Origin: JBFXCK01 sp050182275
Lineage (GTDB): Bacteria > Pseudomonadota > Alphaproteobacteria > SHNJ01
Direction: 5' to 3'
Assembly: GCA_050182275.1 (NCBI GenBank)
Contig: JBFXCK010000005.1
Coordinates: 1-64,000, forward strand
Length of the DNA stretch: 64,000 bases
Of this stretch, positions 7,748 to 16,712 are shown piece by piece (position 1 is the stretch's first letter; every line of letters starts with the position of its first letter). The position numbers and the translations under genes were made by a program. The notes beneath the pieces were generated by a model that saw only the letters and a list, made by a program, of their open reading frames with translations, made no database searches and was not told where the DNA came from.

Positions 7748-7854
7748 AAGCTATTTCCGTTTACTTAGAACAGCTTGACAATTTTTTGCACAGCTTTTTT
7801 TGGATATGAACCGCAGCGTTGAAAAGGACAGAATTTTGTGATAGGATTTACATC

Positions 7855-8079
7855 ATGACCCCTCTTGCAAAAAAACTTACTCTTGCCTTAACTTTGGTTG
7901 GTGCTGCGCTGTGGATTAAGCGGCATAGCAGCAGCTATTCGCGGCTGCCTGCCCCCATGCGGCGTAAAATCCGTTATTTGCTGGAACTTGGCGCCTTGGC
8001 GTATTTGAAATATGCGCCCTATATTCACGAAGGCAAAAAGTTCTATCACAAAAAGCGCAAGCAATTAATCGCTTCGTAA
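7855..8079 (+). CDS. Small basic protein with an N-terminal membrane helix
   Basis: 74 residues from ATG 7855 (the longer frame from 7819 begins with a non-ATG and lacks a binding site). LTLALTLVGAALWI forms a single membrane segment or uncleaved signal, followed by a strongly basic, Tyr-rich tail (YSRLPAPMRRKIRYL, HEGKKFYHKKRKQ). Family not recognised. The gene is followed by two large hairpins that separate it from the convergent DoxX gene. Confidence 0.5.
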   Translation: MTPLAKKLTLALTLVGAALWIKRHSSSYSRLPAPMRRKIRYLLELGALAYLKYAPYIHEGKKFYHKKRKQLIAS

Positions 8080-8103
8080 GGCAAAAGTTTTCCTTCGCTT
8101 CTG

Positions 8104-8205
8104 TTTTTACAGCCCTTGATTTGGGGCGGATGGATTTTATCCGCTTGAACCGGGGCTTGTAAAAAGCGCTCCAAACCGCCTCTTCGCTAATTTTAGCGAA
8201 GAGGC
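8104..8205. terminator. Two consecutive hairpins between convergent genes
   Basis: Hairpin 1 (8104-8165) has outer arms TTTTTACA/TGTAAAAA, then GCCC/GGGC, then GCGGAT/ATCCGC around GGATTTT. Hairpin 2 (8178-8205) is a perfect 13-bp palindrome, GCCTCTTCGCTAA and its complement, with a 2-base centre. They lie between two 3' ends, so a bidirectional terminator is likely. Confidence 0.55.
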
Positions 8206-8218
8206 AGGGAGTTTCCGT

Positions 8219-8674
8219 TCAGCTCACCACATAGGTGCGGCGGTATTGATTGGCGATCAATTGGTCCGCCGATAATTCACCGGCGCCGCGGGCAACGATA
8301 AAGCCCAACAGCAATATCCAGTAATTATATTCGGTGACATGGATATAGCTAAAGCTAACGATCAAAGTTAAAACAATCAGCGCCAAAGCGGTATAGCGGG
8401 CGGCAAAGCCAACAAACAAGAAAGCGCCCAATACCAGTTCGGCTATCACAAAAAAACCGCTTAGAAGGACGGCGGGAAAGCCATAGATCGGGTTGTCATT
8501 AGCATAAAAATAAAGCGTGCTTTCCCAATTATTGGCCTTTATCCAGCCCGACAGCAAGAAAATCGAGCCGATATAAAGCCGGGTAGCAAGTAATAATAAA
8601 GGTTCTAAGTAATTATCGATTTTGTAATGCAGGGTTTGGAATTTATTGAAAGTGTCGGGTGTCATAGACATCAT
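8219..8674 (-). CDS. DoxX-family membrane protein
   Basis: 151 residues. The start is taken at the ATG preceded by AAGGAG (the frame extends 21 codons further upstream without a better site). Four hydrophobic segments are visible: LLATRLYIGSIFLLSGWIK, FPAVLLSGFFVIAELVLGAF, ARYTALALIVLTLIVSFSY and YWILLLGFIVARG. RLYIGSIFLLSG is typical of the DoxX first helix. Family members sit in the inner membrane and are linked to quinone/thiosulfate or redox homeostasis, but many, like this one, have no context that defines the role. Confidence 0.75.
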   Translation of the reverse strand: MMSMTPDTFNKFQTLHYKIDNYLEPLLLLATRLYIGSIFLLSGWIKANNWESTLYFYANDNPIYGFPAVLLSGFFVIAELVLGAFLFVGFAARYTALALIVLTLIVSFSYIHVTEYNYWILLLGFIVARGAGELSADQLIANQYRRTYVVS

Positions 8675-8776
8675 GGCCGTTCTCCTTAAAAGGCGAATAA
8701 TAAGGTTGAAAGGTCTAGCCTTTAAATCTTGACGCAATAAAAAGCCTGGCGCAAGGGGAAGAATTTAAAAAAGAAC

Positions 8777-9823
8777 TTATGGCCTTAATAAAAGCTCTTG
8801 CAGCTGAGCAGTCTTGTTGCGCGGCGCCGCCAGAATATTGCGGAAAGATTTTTCATGCAATAAGCGCGCTTTGGGCAGGAAAGGAAGCAAGGCGATTCTG
8901 GCTTGGGCTTGGTTAGGCGCATTATCGATAGAGGAGCTGACATAATTTTCTTCTTCCCCAGCCAGCCAGCCGATCAGGTAAAACTGATAATTCAAATTTT
9001 CCAGGAAATAAAGCGGTTCTAAAATTTCCCCGGCGGGGCGGCCCAAATTCCAATTTTCCATCACGATAAAGGGCTTATGTTTTTGCAGCGTCTCTTGAGC
9101 GCCCCGCAAAACTTGCAGCTCGTGGCCTTCGACATCGATTTTGATGGCCTGGGGCGGCGCCAAATTCAGGCTGTCCAAGGTTTTGGCGGTAATGGCAAGC
9201 TTTCCTTTGGCGCTAATTTTCGCCTGGCCGCTATCCCAATTATGGGCGGCATCCATTGCAAGGGCGGCGGCCTGGTCGGAAAGCGCGAAATTATAGGCGG
9301 TGATTTTTTTCTCTAATCTCAAATCCTTGATCAGGCCGTTTAGGTCGCCGTAAACTTCCGGATTGGCTTCAAAACTGTGCACTTGGCCTGTGAAAGCCGG
9401 ATCGGCGGCGATCGCGTGGCTGAAATAACCCCAATTAGCGCCGATGTCATAAAAATTTCCGCCTGCCGTCAAACACCGCAGCAGGCACAAAGTTTCGATT
9501 TCGTTTTTACCGGCATAACCGGGAAGATAATGAAACGCATAATTTAAGTTAAGCGCGCGGAAAGAGGCGGCACGGGACGAATAAAGCGTCAAGCGGCCAC
9601 GGGAATTTTTTAAAAAAGGGCGCCCATAGCGGTGGATCATCATGGTCCAGCGGCGCACCAGCCATTTGCGCCGGCGTTCTTTTTTTACCCCGCCCAATTT
9701 TTTTAAATAGGAAAACGGCCAGGGAACATAGGTGAATTCATAGGGCGTAAAAGCGGCCAAGGGGCGGCTGATAATAAGGCTTTCATACGCCGCCGCCATT
9801 TGGTTTTCTAAAGGATAGGCCAT
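8777..9823 (-). CDS. FkbM-family methyltransferase (copy 1)
   Basis: About 348 residues. The Rossmann-type SAM-binding motif is FYDIGANWGYFSHAIA (~130). FEANPEVYGDL follows, and IKIDVEGHELQVLRGA is the family's hallmark second motif (~235). FkbM enzymes O-methylate sugars or polyketides. Position at the distal end of a glycosyltransferase operon suggests a sugar in a surface glycan. I place the start at ATG 9823, just after the upstream gene's stop (TAG at 9825-9827) and preceded by GGAAATAGC; the frame also has ATG 9838. Copies 1, 3 and 4 share the GANWGYF signature and look like recent paralogues. Confidence 0.8.
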   Translation of the reverse strand: MAYPLENQMAAAYESLIISRPLAAFTPYEFTYVPWPFSYLKKLGGVKKERRRKWLVRRWTMMIHRYGRPFLKNSRGRLTLYSSRAASFRALNLNYAFHYLPGYAGKNEIETLCLLRCLTAGGNFYDIGANWGYFSHAIAADPAFTGQVHSFEANPEVYGDLNGLIKDLRLEKKITAYNFALSDQAAALAMDAAHNWDSGQAKISAKGKLAITAKTLDSLNLAPPQAIKIDVEGHELQVLRGAQETLQKHKPFIVMENWNLGRPAGEILEPLYFLENLNYQFYLIGWLAGEEENYVSSSIDNAPNQAQARIALLPFLPKARLLHEKSFRNILAAPRNKTAQLQELLLRP

Positions 9824-9824
9824 G

Positions 9825-10646
9825 CTATTTCCGTACAAAATGCAAATTGGTGATCAGGCGCTGCCTTAATAAGTCACGGTTAATGACTTTAAACCCGGCC
9901 GCATCCAGCTTGGCGATAATGCTTTCAGTGGTGCGGGCCTCCCTTTCCGCGCATTCGATCATGATTTCTTTTAATGCCGGGCCGGCAAGCAGGATAGGGG
10001 CGCCATCTAAAATTTTTTCTTCAATTGAATCGACATCGATTTTCAAATAATGGGGTGCGGGCAGTTTTAATTCTTGCACAGCCGCATCCAAATTATAGGT
10101 TACAACCGGTTGACGGAAAGCCACTTTAATTTCCTGGCCCAAGGAATCTTTGGTTTGCCCCACCGCATGATGCACGCTGCCGGGCGATGTTTGCGCCATA
10201 TACATTCTGGCGCATTCTTTCTTGGCGCCGATAGCGATGGGATAGGCCTCGATCTTGTCATCCAGCCGGTTCAATTCAATGTTGCGCATCAACAGCGCAT
10301 AAGATTGCGCCGCCGGCTCGAACGCGATGGTGCGAAGGCCGCGTTTGCCCGCATATAGCGCGATCATGCCGACATGCGCGCCAATATCCCAAAACACGGC
10401 GTTAGGCGGGAAAGAATCGATCCAAGCTTTGGTGTCAATTTCATATAAATCATATTCGCGGGCGATCCACATGCTGTCGGCGCCGGTGGCGTACATCGCA
10501 AATGCGCCGTGCGGCGTGTCAAAGCGGTCGATGGTTAAGTGATGGTCGCGCAAATGCCGGTAAACCGATTCGCGGCGCCATTTTTTCAACGGCAAGGTCA
10601 AAGCGCGGTTAAGATGGGCGATGAATTGGGCGTAAGATTTGCTCAT
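9825..10646 (-). CDS. FkbM-family methyltransferase (copy 2)
   Basis: 273 residues. SAM motif VFWDIGAHVGMIALYAGKR, followed by IAFEPAAQSYALLMRNIELN, and a second motif LKIDVDSIEEKILDGAP where the usual E-G-x-E is replaced by DSIEEKI. The start is placed at ATG 10646 because it overlaps the upstream stop as ATGA, typical of translational coupling; the frame also opens at 10673. It is the most divergent of the five FkbM copies together with copy 5, so it may act on a different sugar. Confidence 0.78.
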   Translation of the reverse strand: MSKSYAQFIAHLNRALTLPLKKWRRESVYRHLRDHHLTIDRFDTPHGAFAMYATGADSMWIAREYDLYEIDTKAWIDSFPPNAVFWDIGAHVGMIALYAGKRGLRTIAFEPAAQSYALLMRNIELNRLDDKIEAYPIAIGAKKECARMYMAQTSPGSVHHAVGQTKDSLGQEIKVAFRQPVVTYNLDAAVQELKLPAPHYLKIDVDSIEEKILDGAPILLAGPALKEIMIECAEREARTTESIIAKLDAAGFKVINRDLLRQRLITNLHFVRK

Positions 10647-11662
10647 GTTTGTTCCAAACGGCTTTTCAGCCAATCAAGCTTTTCACGCGGCGCCCCCAGC
10701 ACATTAATACAAAGCGGCGGATAAATAAACCGGTCGTAGATCGTAACCGGCCACAGTACTAGCTTGGCATAAGCGTCATCGGAAATAGCGTTGCTGTCAG
10801 CGGTTAAAAGGCCGCTTTCCTCTTCCCATAGAGGCAGGAAGAAAACATAGTCTTTATTAGCCAAATATTGCAAGGGCGGCAGCGATCCGGCAATGGCTTG
10901 GGGGCTGGGGTTGTTTTCCATTAAAATAAAAGGGCGGTGTTTGGCGATCAGTTTTTCGCCGCCATGCAGGACGCCAAGCTCGTGGCCCTCGACATCGATT
11001 TTCATCACGCTGGGCGGCGCCAGTCCCAAACCATCAAGCGTTTTAATTTGAATCGCGACCGATCCTTTGCTGCCTTTTTCACTCAAGCGGGCGGTTGCGG
11101 TATCAAAAGCGCGCTTGAAATAAAGCTTGCCGGCTTCTTCTTTCGCGTCCAAGGCGGCGTTGAGCAGGATTTCTTTTTGATTCAAGCCGAATTGAGCGCT
11201 TAAGCTTTTTAAATCATTAAATGCCTGCGGATGCGGTTCGAACGCAATCACTTGGCCGGAAAAATTATTTTGCGCGGCGATCGCATGGGAATAATAGCCC
11301 CAATTGGCGCCAATGTCGTAAAAGACGCCGTTATTGCCAACCAATTTTTGCAGCAGAATCAGGCTTTCAAGTTCCACATGGCCGTCATGAGCCGCGTCAA
11401 TCTCGTAAAAGAATTGATGATTACGGGCGTTAAAGCGCGCACGGCGTATTTCGCCATTCACGCGTAAAATTAAAGCGCCGTGGTCGTTGCGGCGCAACAT
11501 CCGTTGTATCCAATAAAACAGGCGCCTGCCATAGCGTATCGATTTATGCCGCCAGCGCCGGCTTTTAATTTTATGCGCCAAGCCAAGCAGGCGTAAACTG
11601 AAGCATAAATCGCTTGCTTGATAAGGGCTGGTTATTTGAGTTTGGGTCGATAAAGGCGTCAC
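10643..11662 (-). CDS. FkbM-family methyltransferase (copy 3)
   Basis: 339 residues. SAM motif VFYDIGANWGYYSHAIAAQN, acidic ribose-binding FEPHPQAFNDL, second motif VMKIDVEGHELGVLHGGEKL, then KHRPFILMENN. A basic ~50-residue N-terminal extension precedes the catalytic domain. The start overlaps the upstream gene (copy 4) by 4 bp (ATGA) and the stop overlaps copy 2. Probable O-methyltransferase acting on glycan residues in the cytoplasm before export. It is close in sequence to copies 1 and 4. Confidence 0.8.
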   Translation of the reverse strand: MTPLSTQTQITSPYQASDLCFSLRLLGLAHKIKSRRWRHKSIRYGRRLFYWIQRMLRRNDHGALILRVNGEIRRARFNARNHQFFYEIDAAHDGHVELESLILLQKLVGNNGVFYDIGANWGYYSHAIAAQNNFSGQVIAFEPHPQAFNDLKSLSAQFGLNQKEILLNAALDAKEEAGKLYFKRAFDTATARLSEKGSKGSVAIQIKTLDGLGLAPPSVMKIDVEGHELGVLHGGEKLIAKHRPFILMENNPSPQAIAGSLPPLQYLANKDYVFFLPLWEEESGLLTADSNAISDDAYAKLVLWPVTIYDRFIYPPLCINVLGAPREKLDWLKSRLEQT

Positions 11663-12669
11663 GCCAGCACCGTTTTCATTTCTTCAAGGCGGCTTTGATG
11701 GCAGGCGAATAGATTGCTGACCAAGGGGTTGGTGAGCGCGCGGGTTGCGGCCGCGGTTGGAACTAAGGCCAGCTTCGCGGGTTGATGAATGCTAAGATTA
11801 ATATCGGTGGTATAAAAATCCTGCCCTTTAAAAGAAATTTGCCAGCAGGGCAAAAATAATTGATAGCCCAGCCCCTCTAAAAATTGCAGCGGCCCATGGC
11901 TTAAATCGGGGCGGTCGATCATATTTTCCAAAATAATATAGGGCTTATGCTGGCGTAAAAGCTTTTCGGCCCCGCGCAGGGCGTTTTCTTCGTAACCTTC
12001 CACATCCAGCTTCATCGCGGCGGGCGGCGGCAGGGATAAGGAATCGAGCGTTTTAACATCAATCGCCAGCGGGGTTTTTTCGCGGCAGACAAAGGCGCGG
12101 CCCGCCTCATAGTGATGGCTGGTGGCTAAATATAATTTTTCCTCACGGGCGCCAAGCGCAAAATCATGATAAAACTCCTTATTTTGCAAGCCGAATTGCC
12201 GGCCGATTTCCCGCAAATCGGCATGGGTTTTGGGATGCGGCTCGAAGAAATGCACTTGGCCGCTAAAATCTTTTTGGCCCGCCAGCGCATGGCCGAAATA
12301 GCCCCAATTGGCGCCGATGTCGTAAAAAACGCCGCCGCGGCCGGCCAGTTTTTGCAGCAAGCGCACATATTCCAATTCAAAAAAACATCCCGCCTCATCG
12401 CACCAGGGCGGCAGATAGAGGAAATTAAAATAATCGCGGTTGGCGGGCATGACGGCGCGTTGCCCGCTTTCCAGCGCCAACGTCATTTTTTGGCGGGCAA
12501 AAAAATTTTTGGCTTTAACAAAAAACAGGCGCGAAAAGCGCCGGTGCAAGCGGCGGTTCCATAGGCGCTTTTTTTGATTCAAGCTCCAGCGTAAAAACCG
12601 GATACCCCAAGGAATATTTTCCAAGCGGTAGATGGGGGTGATGGAAACGGCGGTGGTTATAATCGCCAT
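11659..12669 (-). CDS. FkbM-family methyltransferase (copy 4)
   Basis: 336 residues. VFYDIGANWGYFGHALAGQK, FFEPHPKTHADLREI and AMKLDVEGYEENALRGAEK are the two SAM motifs and the acidic residue between them. KPYIILENM matches the same region of copies 1 and 3. The N-terminus is basic and aromatic. It is coupled to copy 3 by a 4-bp overlap and lies 6 bp downstream of copy 5. Likely part of the same glycan O-methylation step series; substrate cannot be told from sequence. Confidence 0.8.
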   Translation of the reverse strand: MAIITTAVSITPIYRLENIPWGIRFLRWSLNQKKRLWNRRLHRRFSRLFFVKAKNFFARQKMTLALESGQRAVMPANRDYFNFLYLPPWCDEAGCFFELEYVRLLQKLAGRGGVFYDIGANWGYFGHALAGQKDFSGQVHFFEPHPKTHADLREIGRQFGLQNKEFYHDFALGAREEKLYLATSHHYEAGRAFVCREKTPLAIDVKTLDSLSLPPPAAMKLDVEGYEENALRGAEKLLRQHKPYIILENMIDRPDLSHGPLQFLEGLGYQLFLPCWQISFKGQDFYTTDINLSIHQPAKLALVPTAAATRALTNPLVSNLFACHQSRLEEMKTVLA

Positions 12670-12675
12670 GCGAAG

Positions 12676-13584
12676 TCAGGCGGCTAGCTGGGTCAGTTGC
12701 CGGTAATCGGCTTTGCGGTAGGCGTAAATCAATAAACATTGGCGGGATAAAGGCTGGAACGGCGTTGGCAATTCACCGCCGACAATCGGGGCGAAACCGT
12801 TTTCTTCCAATAGGCGCAGCATGGCGGATAAGCGGTCGGCGCCTGCCAAAATCTCATCGTGATATTCCATCACCAATTGCTTGATATGGCGGATTTTGCC
12901 GCTTGCCGCCAACTCCTCAATCACGCGGTGTTCGGCGCCTTCAATGTCGATTTTCAGAAAATCAACTTCCTCATTAATATAGTCGGACAGTTTAACGGTA
13001 TCGACCGTGATTTCGCCAGCCGCTGGCTTATCGCCAGCATTTTTTAAATGGCCGGAAGAGGTGCCAAACCAGGCCGGGTGATCCGCGGTTAATTCCCCGG
13101 TTAAGGTTTCAGAGCGCTGAAAAGTCAATTTGCCATTTTGGCTGGAAAGCGCTTTTTGTTCGGCCTGTATATTGGTCAAATTATTTTGGCGGATATTGGT
13201 TTCTAATTTTTGAAAAACATCCGGATCGGGTTCAAAGCACAGAACTTTTGATTCGGGATATAGTTTTTTGAAATACAGGCTGGCCAAGCCGATATTAGCG
13301 CCACAATCGATAATGAAAGGGTTTTTCTTTTTTGTCTGGAAATAATAGGATTGGTCGATAAAAACCTCTTTCATAATGAAGCCAAAGCTTTCATAGCTGA
13401 AAAAATCGACTTTATAGCCCAGCAATTTTTCACTGGCGGGTTTTTGCTTAAGGCGCCGGTAGACATACTTATACATCAATTGGGTGCGCAAGAAGTCATA
13501 TGCCAGGGCGCGGCCAAAAGGCAAATGCTTTTGGCGGCGGCGGATCGTGCGGGCGCGGCGTAAAATACTGGATAGCGAGGCCAT
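12676..13584 (-). CDS. FkbM-family methyltransferase (copy 5)
   Basis: 302 residues. PFIIDCGANIGLASLYFKKL is the SAM motif, CFEPDPDVFQKLETNIRQNN the ribose-binding strand, and FLKIDIEGAEHRVIEELAAS the second FkbM motif. It differs from copies 1, 3 and 4 in the N-terminal region and motif wording, and is closer to the widespread FkbM form. AAAGGA lies upstream of its ATG, so it has its own translation start, 33 bp after the preceding GT9 gene in the operon. Confidence 0.82.
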   Translation of the reverse strand: MASLSSILRRARTIRRRQKHLPFGRALAYDFLRTQLMYKYVYRRLKQKPASEKLLGYKVDFFSYESFGFIMKEVFIDQSYYFQTKKKNPFIIDCGANIGLASLYFKKLYPESKVLCFEPDPDVFQKLETNIRQNNLTNIQAEQKALSSQNGKLTFQRSETLTGELTADHPAWFGTSSGHLKNAGDKPAAGEITVDTVKLSDYINEEVDFLKIDIEGAEHRVIEELAASGKIRHIKQLVMEYHDEILAGADRLSAMLRLLEENGFAPIVGGELPTPFQPLSRQCLLIYAYRKADYRQLTQLAA

Positions 13585-13617
13585 TTTTTTCCTTTAAAAT
13601 AGTCAAGGCCCCGGATA

Positions 13618-14787
13618 CTAAGGCAAAGCTTTAAGGGATGCAACGCCTGTATTTAACAGCGAATCCAGGGCTTCGATGGCGTTTTCCAGGGGGATTTGGT
13701 TGATGCAAGGGAAAATTTTCTCCTTTGCTTCGCGGATATAACAATCCCAGCCGCAATTATAGCAAGGCATTTTTTGAAAAACATAACGCGCCTGGGGCGG
13801 CGCTAGCTCGGGCGGCGGCGGCGCGAAATAACCGAAATGCCCGCCCCCTACCAGCATGGCGGTTTTAACGCCCAGGGCAATGGCCATATGGCCGGGGCCG
13901 GTTTCATTGACCACCGCCACATCGGCATGCGCCAAAATCGCCGCCATGGTGGCAAAGGAAGTTTGACCGATTAAATTATAAACGGTTTGGCCAAATTCCA
14001 AATCAATGGCTTCGCTTAATTTGGCCTCGCTTTTGCCGCCGACGAACACCACATGGCGTCCTTCCCGCATGAATTTTTTGGCCAGCGCCAAGAAATTTTC
14101 TAAGGGCCAGCACCTGTCCCCCAGGCTGGCGCCGGGATGGATGACAATATAGGAAGCCGGCAAGCCGGCGGGTTTGGGAAATAGTTTTTTATCCAAGCTG
14201 GGCAGGGGCGGAGCGATAGGCTTGCCCAAGATTTGCGATAAAAAACCGGCTTGCTGCAAAGGGCGGTAGCGGTACCGGTTGCCCTGCGCGGTGTCAATCG
14301 TGCGGGTCATGCGGCTGGCGTAAAATTCCTGCTCGGCCGGGTATTTATTGGTGCGGTCGTAATCAACCGCGCATATATATTTTTCTTCAGCGCCCGATAT
14401 ATCGATCAATGCGTCATTGGCAGTGGCATCGCGGTGCGATTTGTCGCATAGCGCGATTTTAAAACCCCGGCGGCGGAGCTTAATGCCAAAGCAAAGCCGG
14501 TACCACCAATCGCGGGTGATTTTTTTATGATTTAAAAAGATGATTCTTTGCCCCGGAAAAAACATTTCCGCCGCCGCTTGCCACATCGTGCTGCCCAAAA
14601 TCGTGACATCGCCAAAGGCGGCCAGGTAGTGCGGCATCATGGCTTTAAAAAATAAGGCATCGCCAATATTGCCGCCGCAAATAATCAAAGCCCCTTGGGC
14701 GGGCCGGCCCGGCGGAATAAGTTTAATCAGCCCGTCAATCAGGCGGATCAGCGGCCAGCGCCGCCGCACTTTACGCGGACGCGGCAT
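13618..14787 (-). CDS. Glycosyltransferase family 9 (heptosyltransferase-like)
   Basis: 389 residues when started at ATG 14787, which overlaps the upstream gene by 17 nt and gives the same length and N-terminus as its neighbour; the longer frame to 14964 lies inside that gene. GT9 signs: GGNIGDALFFKAMMPHYLAA at the N-terminus, YIVIHPGASLGDRCWPLENF mid-protein, and ADVAVVNETGPGHMAIALG, the nucleotide-sugar-binding loop. The C-terminus has a CYNCGWDCYIRE cysteine cluster shared with the adjacent GT9. Such enzymes add heptose or related sugars to lipopolysaccharide core on the cytoplasmic face. Confidence 0.8.
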   Translation of the reverse strand: MPRPRKVRRRWPLIRLIDGLIKLIPPGRPAQGALIICGGNIGDALFFKAMMPHYLAAFGDVTILGSTMWQAAAEMFFPGQRIIFLNHKKITRDWWYRLCFGIKLRRRGFKIALCDKSHRDATANDALIDISGAEEKYICAVDYDRTNKYPAEQEFYASRMTRTIDTAQGNRYRYRPLQQAGFLSQILGKPIAPPLPSLDKKLFPKPAGLPASYIVIHPGASLGDRCWPLENFLALAKKFMREGRHVVFVGGKSEAKLSEAIDLEFGQTVYNLIGQTSFATMAAILAHADVAVVNETGPGHMAIALGVKTAMLVGGGHFGYFAPPPPELAPPQARYVFQKMPCYNCGWDCYIREAKEKIFPCINQIPLENAIEALDSLLNTGVASLKALP

Positions 14788-15955
14788 AGACGTGCAGCGC
14801 TTGTAAATTGCGCGCCGCCTGGTAAACGCGGTCATAGGCGATTTGGCTAAGGCAGGGGAAATATTTTTCGCCATTTTTGCGCATGTAACAATCCCAATAG
14901 CATTGATAGCAGGGCATGGCGTGGTTGACAAAAATCGCGTGCGAAGGGGCAAGGCTTTTATCATAGGGCACGAACCAATTAAAATCGCCGCCGCCGCAAA
15001 TCACCACGGTTTTGGTGCCGCAGGCAATCGAAATATGCGCCGGGCCCGTATCATTGGTGACCACCAGTTCGGCATGCGCTAGGGCGCCGCACATTTCCAG
15101 AATGCTTTGTTTGCCGACCATATTGATCACGCGCGCATTGTCTTCAAAATGCTGTTCCAGGAGCGGCGCTTTGTCAACTTCGCTGGGGCCGCCAATGAAT
15201 ACCACATATTTGCCTAAGGCAGACAAATCTTCGGCAAGCCTGATAAAATGATCCAACGGCCAGCAGCGCGCCGGTTCGGAGGAGCCGAAATTCAATACCG
15301 TATAAGGGGTTGGGATATTGGGCCGGGCAAAATCGTTCTTTTTCATATGCGGCAGGCGCGGCGGGAAAGCCTTGCCGGTTGCCTGGGTAATAAATTCAAA
15401 ATGCTGCAAAATGCAAAAGCGGAAATTATTTCCCTGCAGCGTATCGATCATGCGCGTCATTTGCTTGGCATAGAAATTTTGCTCATAGGCGATTTTGGAG
15501 GAAGGGCGGGGATTGGTCGCAAAACGCCGCTCGGCGCCGCTTAGGGCGACAACCGCGTCAAAAATAATCGGCTTTCTCACCCACATATCCAGGGTCGCGA
15601 TTTTAAAACCCTGTCTGCGCAGCCACCACACGAATTTAATACGGTACCAGGCTGAACGTTCAAACAGCCGGTGATCAATGAAATGTTTTTTCACTCCGGG
15701 ATAAAAAATCTCGGCTGCGCCCGACCAGGAATGCGAACCCAGCAAAGTTATATCTTCGGGATTAACGCCAAACGCCTCGGCATAGTGATTGAAAGCGGGC
15801 TTGAATAAAATTGAATCGCCGATGCCAAGGCCGCGCACCACCAGCATGCCTTTTTTACGGCGCGGCGTGGGGATTAAGGTCAGCAGCATATCTAAGGGGC
15901 GCATCCACAGCCAGCGGCGGCGGGGCTTGACGCGGTAGGTTTTCGGTTTACTCAT
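14771..15955 (-). CDS. Glycosyltransferase family 9 (heptosyltransferase-like), paralogue
   Basis: 394 residues, clearly paralogous to the gene at 13618: GLGIGDSILFKPAFNHYAEA, YTVLNFGSSEPARCWPLDHF, AELVVTNDTGPAHISIACG and CYQCYWDCYMRKNGEKYFPC align throughout. The two form a tandem duplication. The conserved C-x2-C-x3-C pattern near the C-terminus is not part of classical WaaC/WaaF as I know them and may bind metal. The 5' end overlaps the GT2 gene by 8 bp. It probably builds surface glycan in the same pathway. Confidence 0.8.
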   Translation of the reverse strand: MSKPKTYRVKPRRRWLWMRPLDMLLTLIPTPRRKKGMLVVRGLGIGDSILFKPAFNHYAEAFGVNPEDITLLGSHSWSGAAEIFYPGVKKHFIDHRLFERSAWYRIKFVWWLRRQGFKIATLDMWVRKPIIFDAVVALSGAERRFATNPRPSSKIAYEQNFYAKQMTRMIDTLQGNNFRFCILQHFEFITQATGKAFPPRLPHMKKNDFARPNIPTPYTVLNFGSSEPARCWPLDHFIRLAEDLSALGKYVVFIGGPSEVDKAPLLEQHFEDNARVINMVGKQSILEMCGALAHAELVVTNDTGPAHISIACGTKTVVICGGGDFNWFVPYDKSLAPSHAIFVNHAMPCYQCYWDCYMRKNGEKYFPCLSQIAYDRVYQAARNLQALHVYAASA

Positions 15956-16712
15956 TCTCTAAATTCGCCTTCAAATATGATAAAAGCGGGAACAGGCCGG
16001 CGCATAGGGCGATTAACAGCCCATAGCCCCCCTCCCGGTAGCCTTGACGCATGCAATAGCATTTTATAAAGCGGCTGAATAGACGGCGGATATTACGCGC
16101 CAGGCTTTCTTTTTTTTGCCCCCGTTTCCACCCTTCACGCAAATCACGGGCGCGGGCGGTTGAATAACGGTCTAAACGCAGCCAAAGATCGGAAATAGTA
16201 TCGTCAACATAATGAATGAGCGGGTTTTTTAAAGCCACCCCTTCTTTGCCGGTAAAAGTGACTTTGGGATGAACGCGCTCATTGCCCCAATGTTTATGGC
16301 CTTTTTTCCATAGCCGCCTAACGGCCGAAGTGCCGAACGATCCACCCCAGCCATGGCGCACCAGGCGCTGGCCAATATAATTATCCACCGGAATTAAATA
16401 GTAATCGCCCGATGGGTTAGCAATGGTTTGTTTAATCTCAGCCGCTAATGCCGGCGTTATGCGTTCATCGGCATCGACTTCCAAAATCCACTCGCCTTGG
16501 CAGGCAGCGATTCCGGCATGGCGGCGCGGCCCTTCTAAATCCCACGAGCCCTCGATTAAATTTTTGGTATAGCGCGCCGCGATTTCTTTCGAGCCATCGG
16601 TGCATTTATCCAAAACTACCACTATCTCATCGGCAAAAAGCAACGTATCAAGGCAGGCCGCCAAATGCGCCTGTTCATTATGCGCGACAATCAGGGCAGT
16701 GAGTTTCATCAT
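15948..16712 (-). CDS. Glycosyltransferase family 2 (WaaE/KdtX-like)
   Basis: 254 residues. LTALIVAHNEQAHLAACLDT and EIVVVLDKCTDGSKEIAARY form the GT-A nucleotide-binding core; WILEVDADERITPAL contains the DxD motif. RHAGIAACQGEWILE and PRR match the lipopolysaccharide core beta-1,4-glucosyltransferase group (WaaE/KdtX). A hydrophobic C-terminal segment (YGLLIALCAGLFPLLSYL) may hold it at the membrane. Two consecutive ATGs (16712 and 16709) overlap the upstream stop. Confidence 0.8.
   Translation of the reverse strand: MMKLTALIVAHNEQAHLAACLDTLLFADEIVVVLDKCTDGSKEIAARYTKNLIEGSWDLEGPRRHAGIAACQGEWILEVDADERITPALAAEIKQTIANPSGDYYLIPVDNYIGQRLVRHGWGGSFGTSAVRRLWKKGHKHWGNERVHPKVTFTGKEGVALKNPLIHYVDDTISDLWLRLDRYSTARARDLREGWKRGQKKESLARNIRRLFSRFIKCYCMRQGYREGGYGLLIALCAGLFPLLSYLKANLENE

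Noticed and set aside
14100..14964. Longer start for the 13618 GT9 gene at 14964
   Set aside because: It lies deep inside the upstream gene; ATG 14787 gives a length and N-terminus matching the paralogue.
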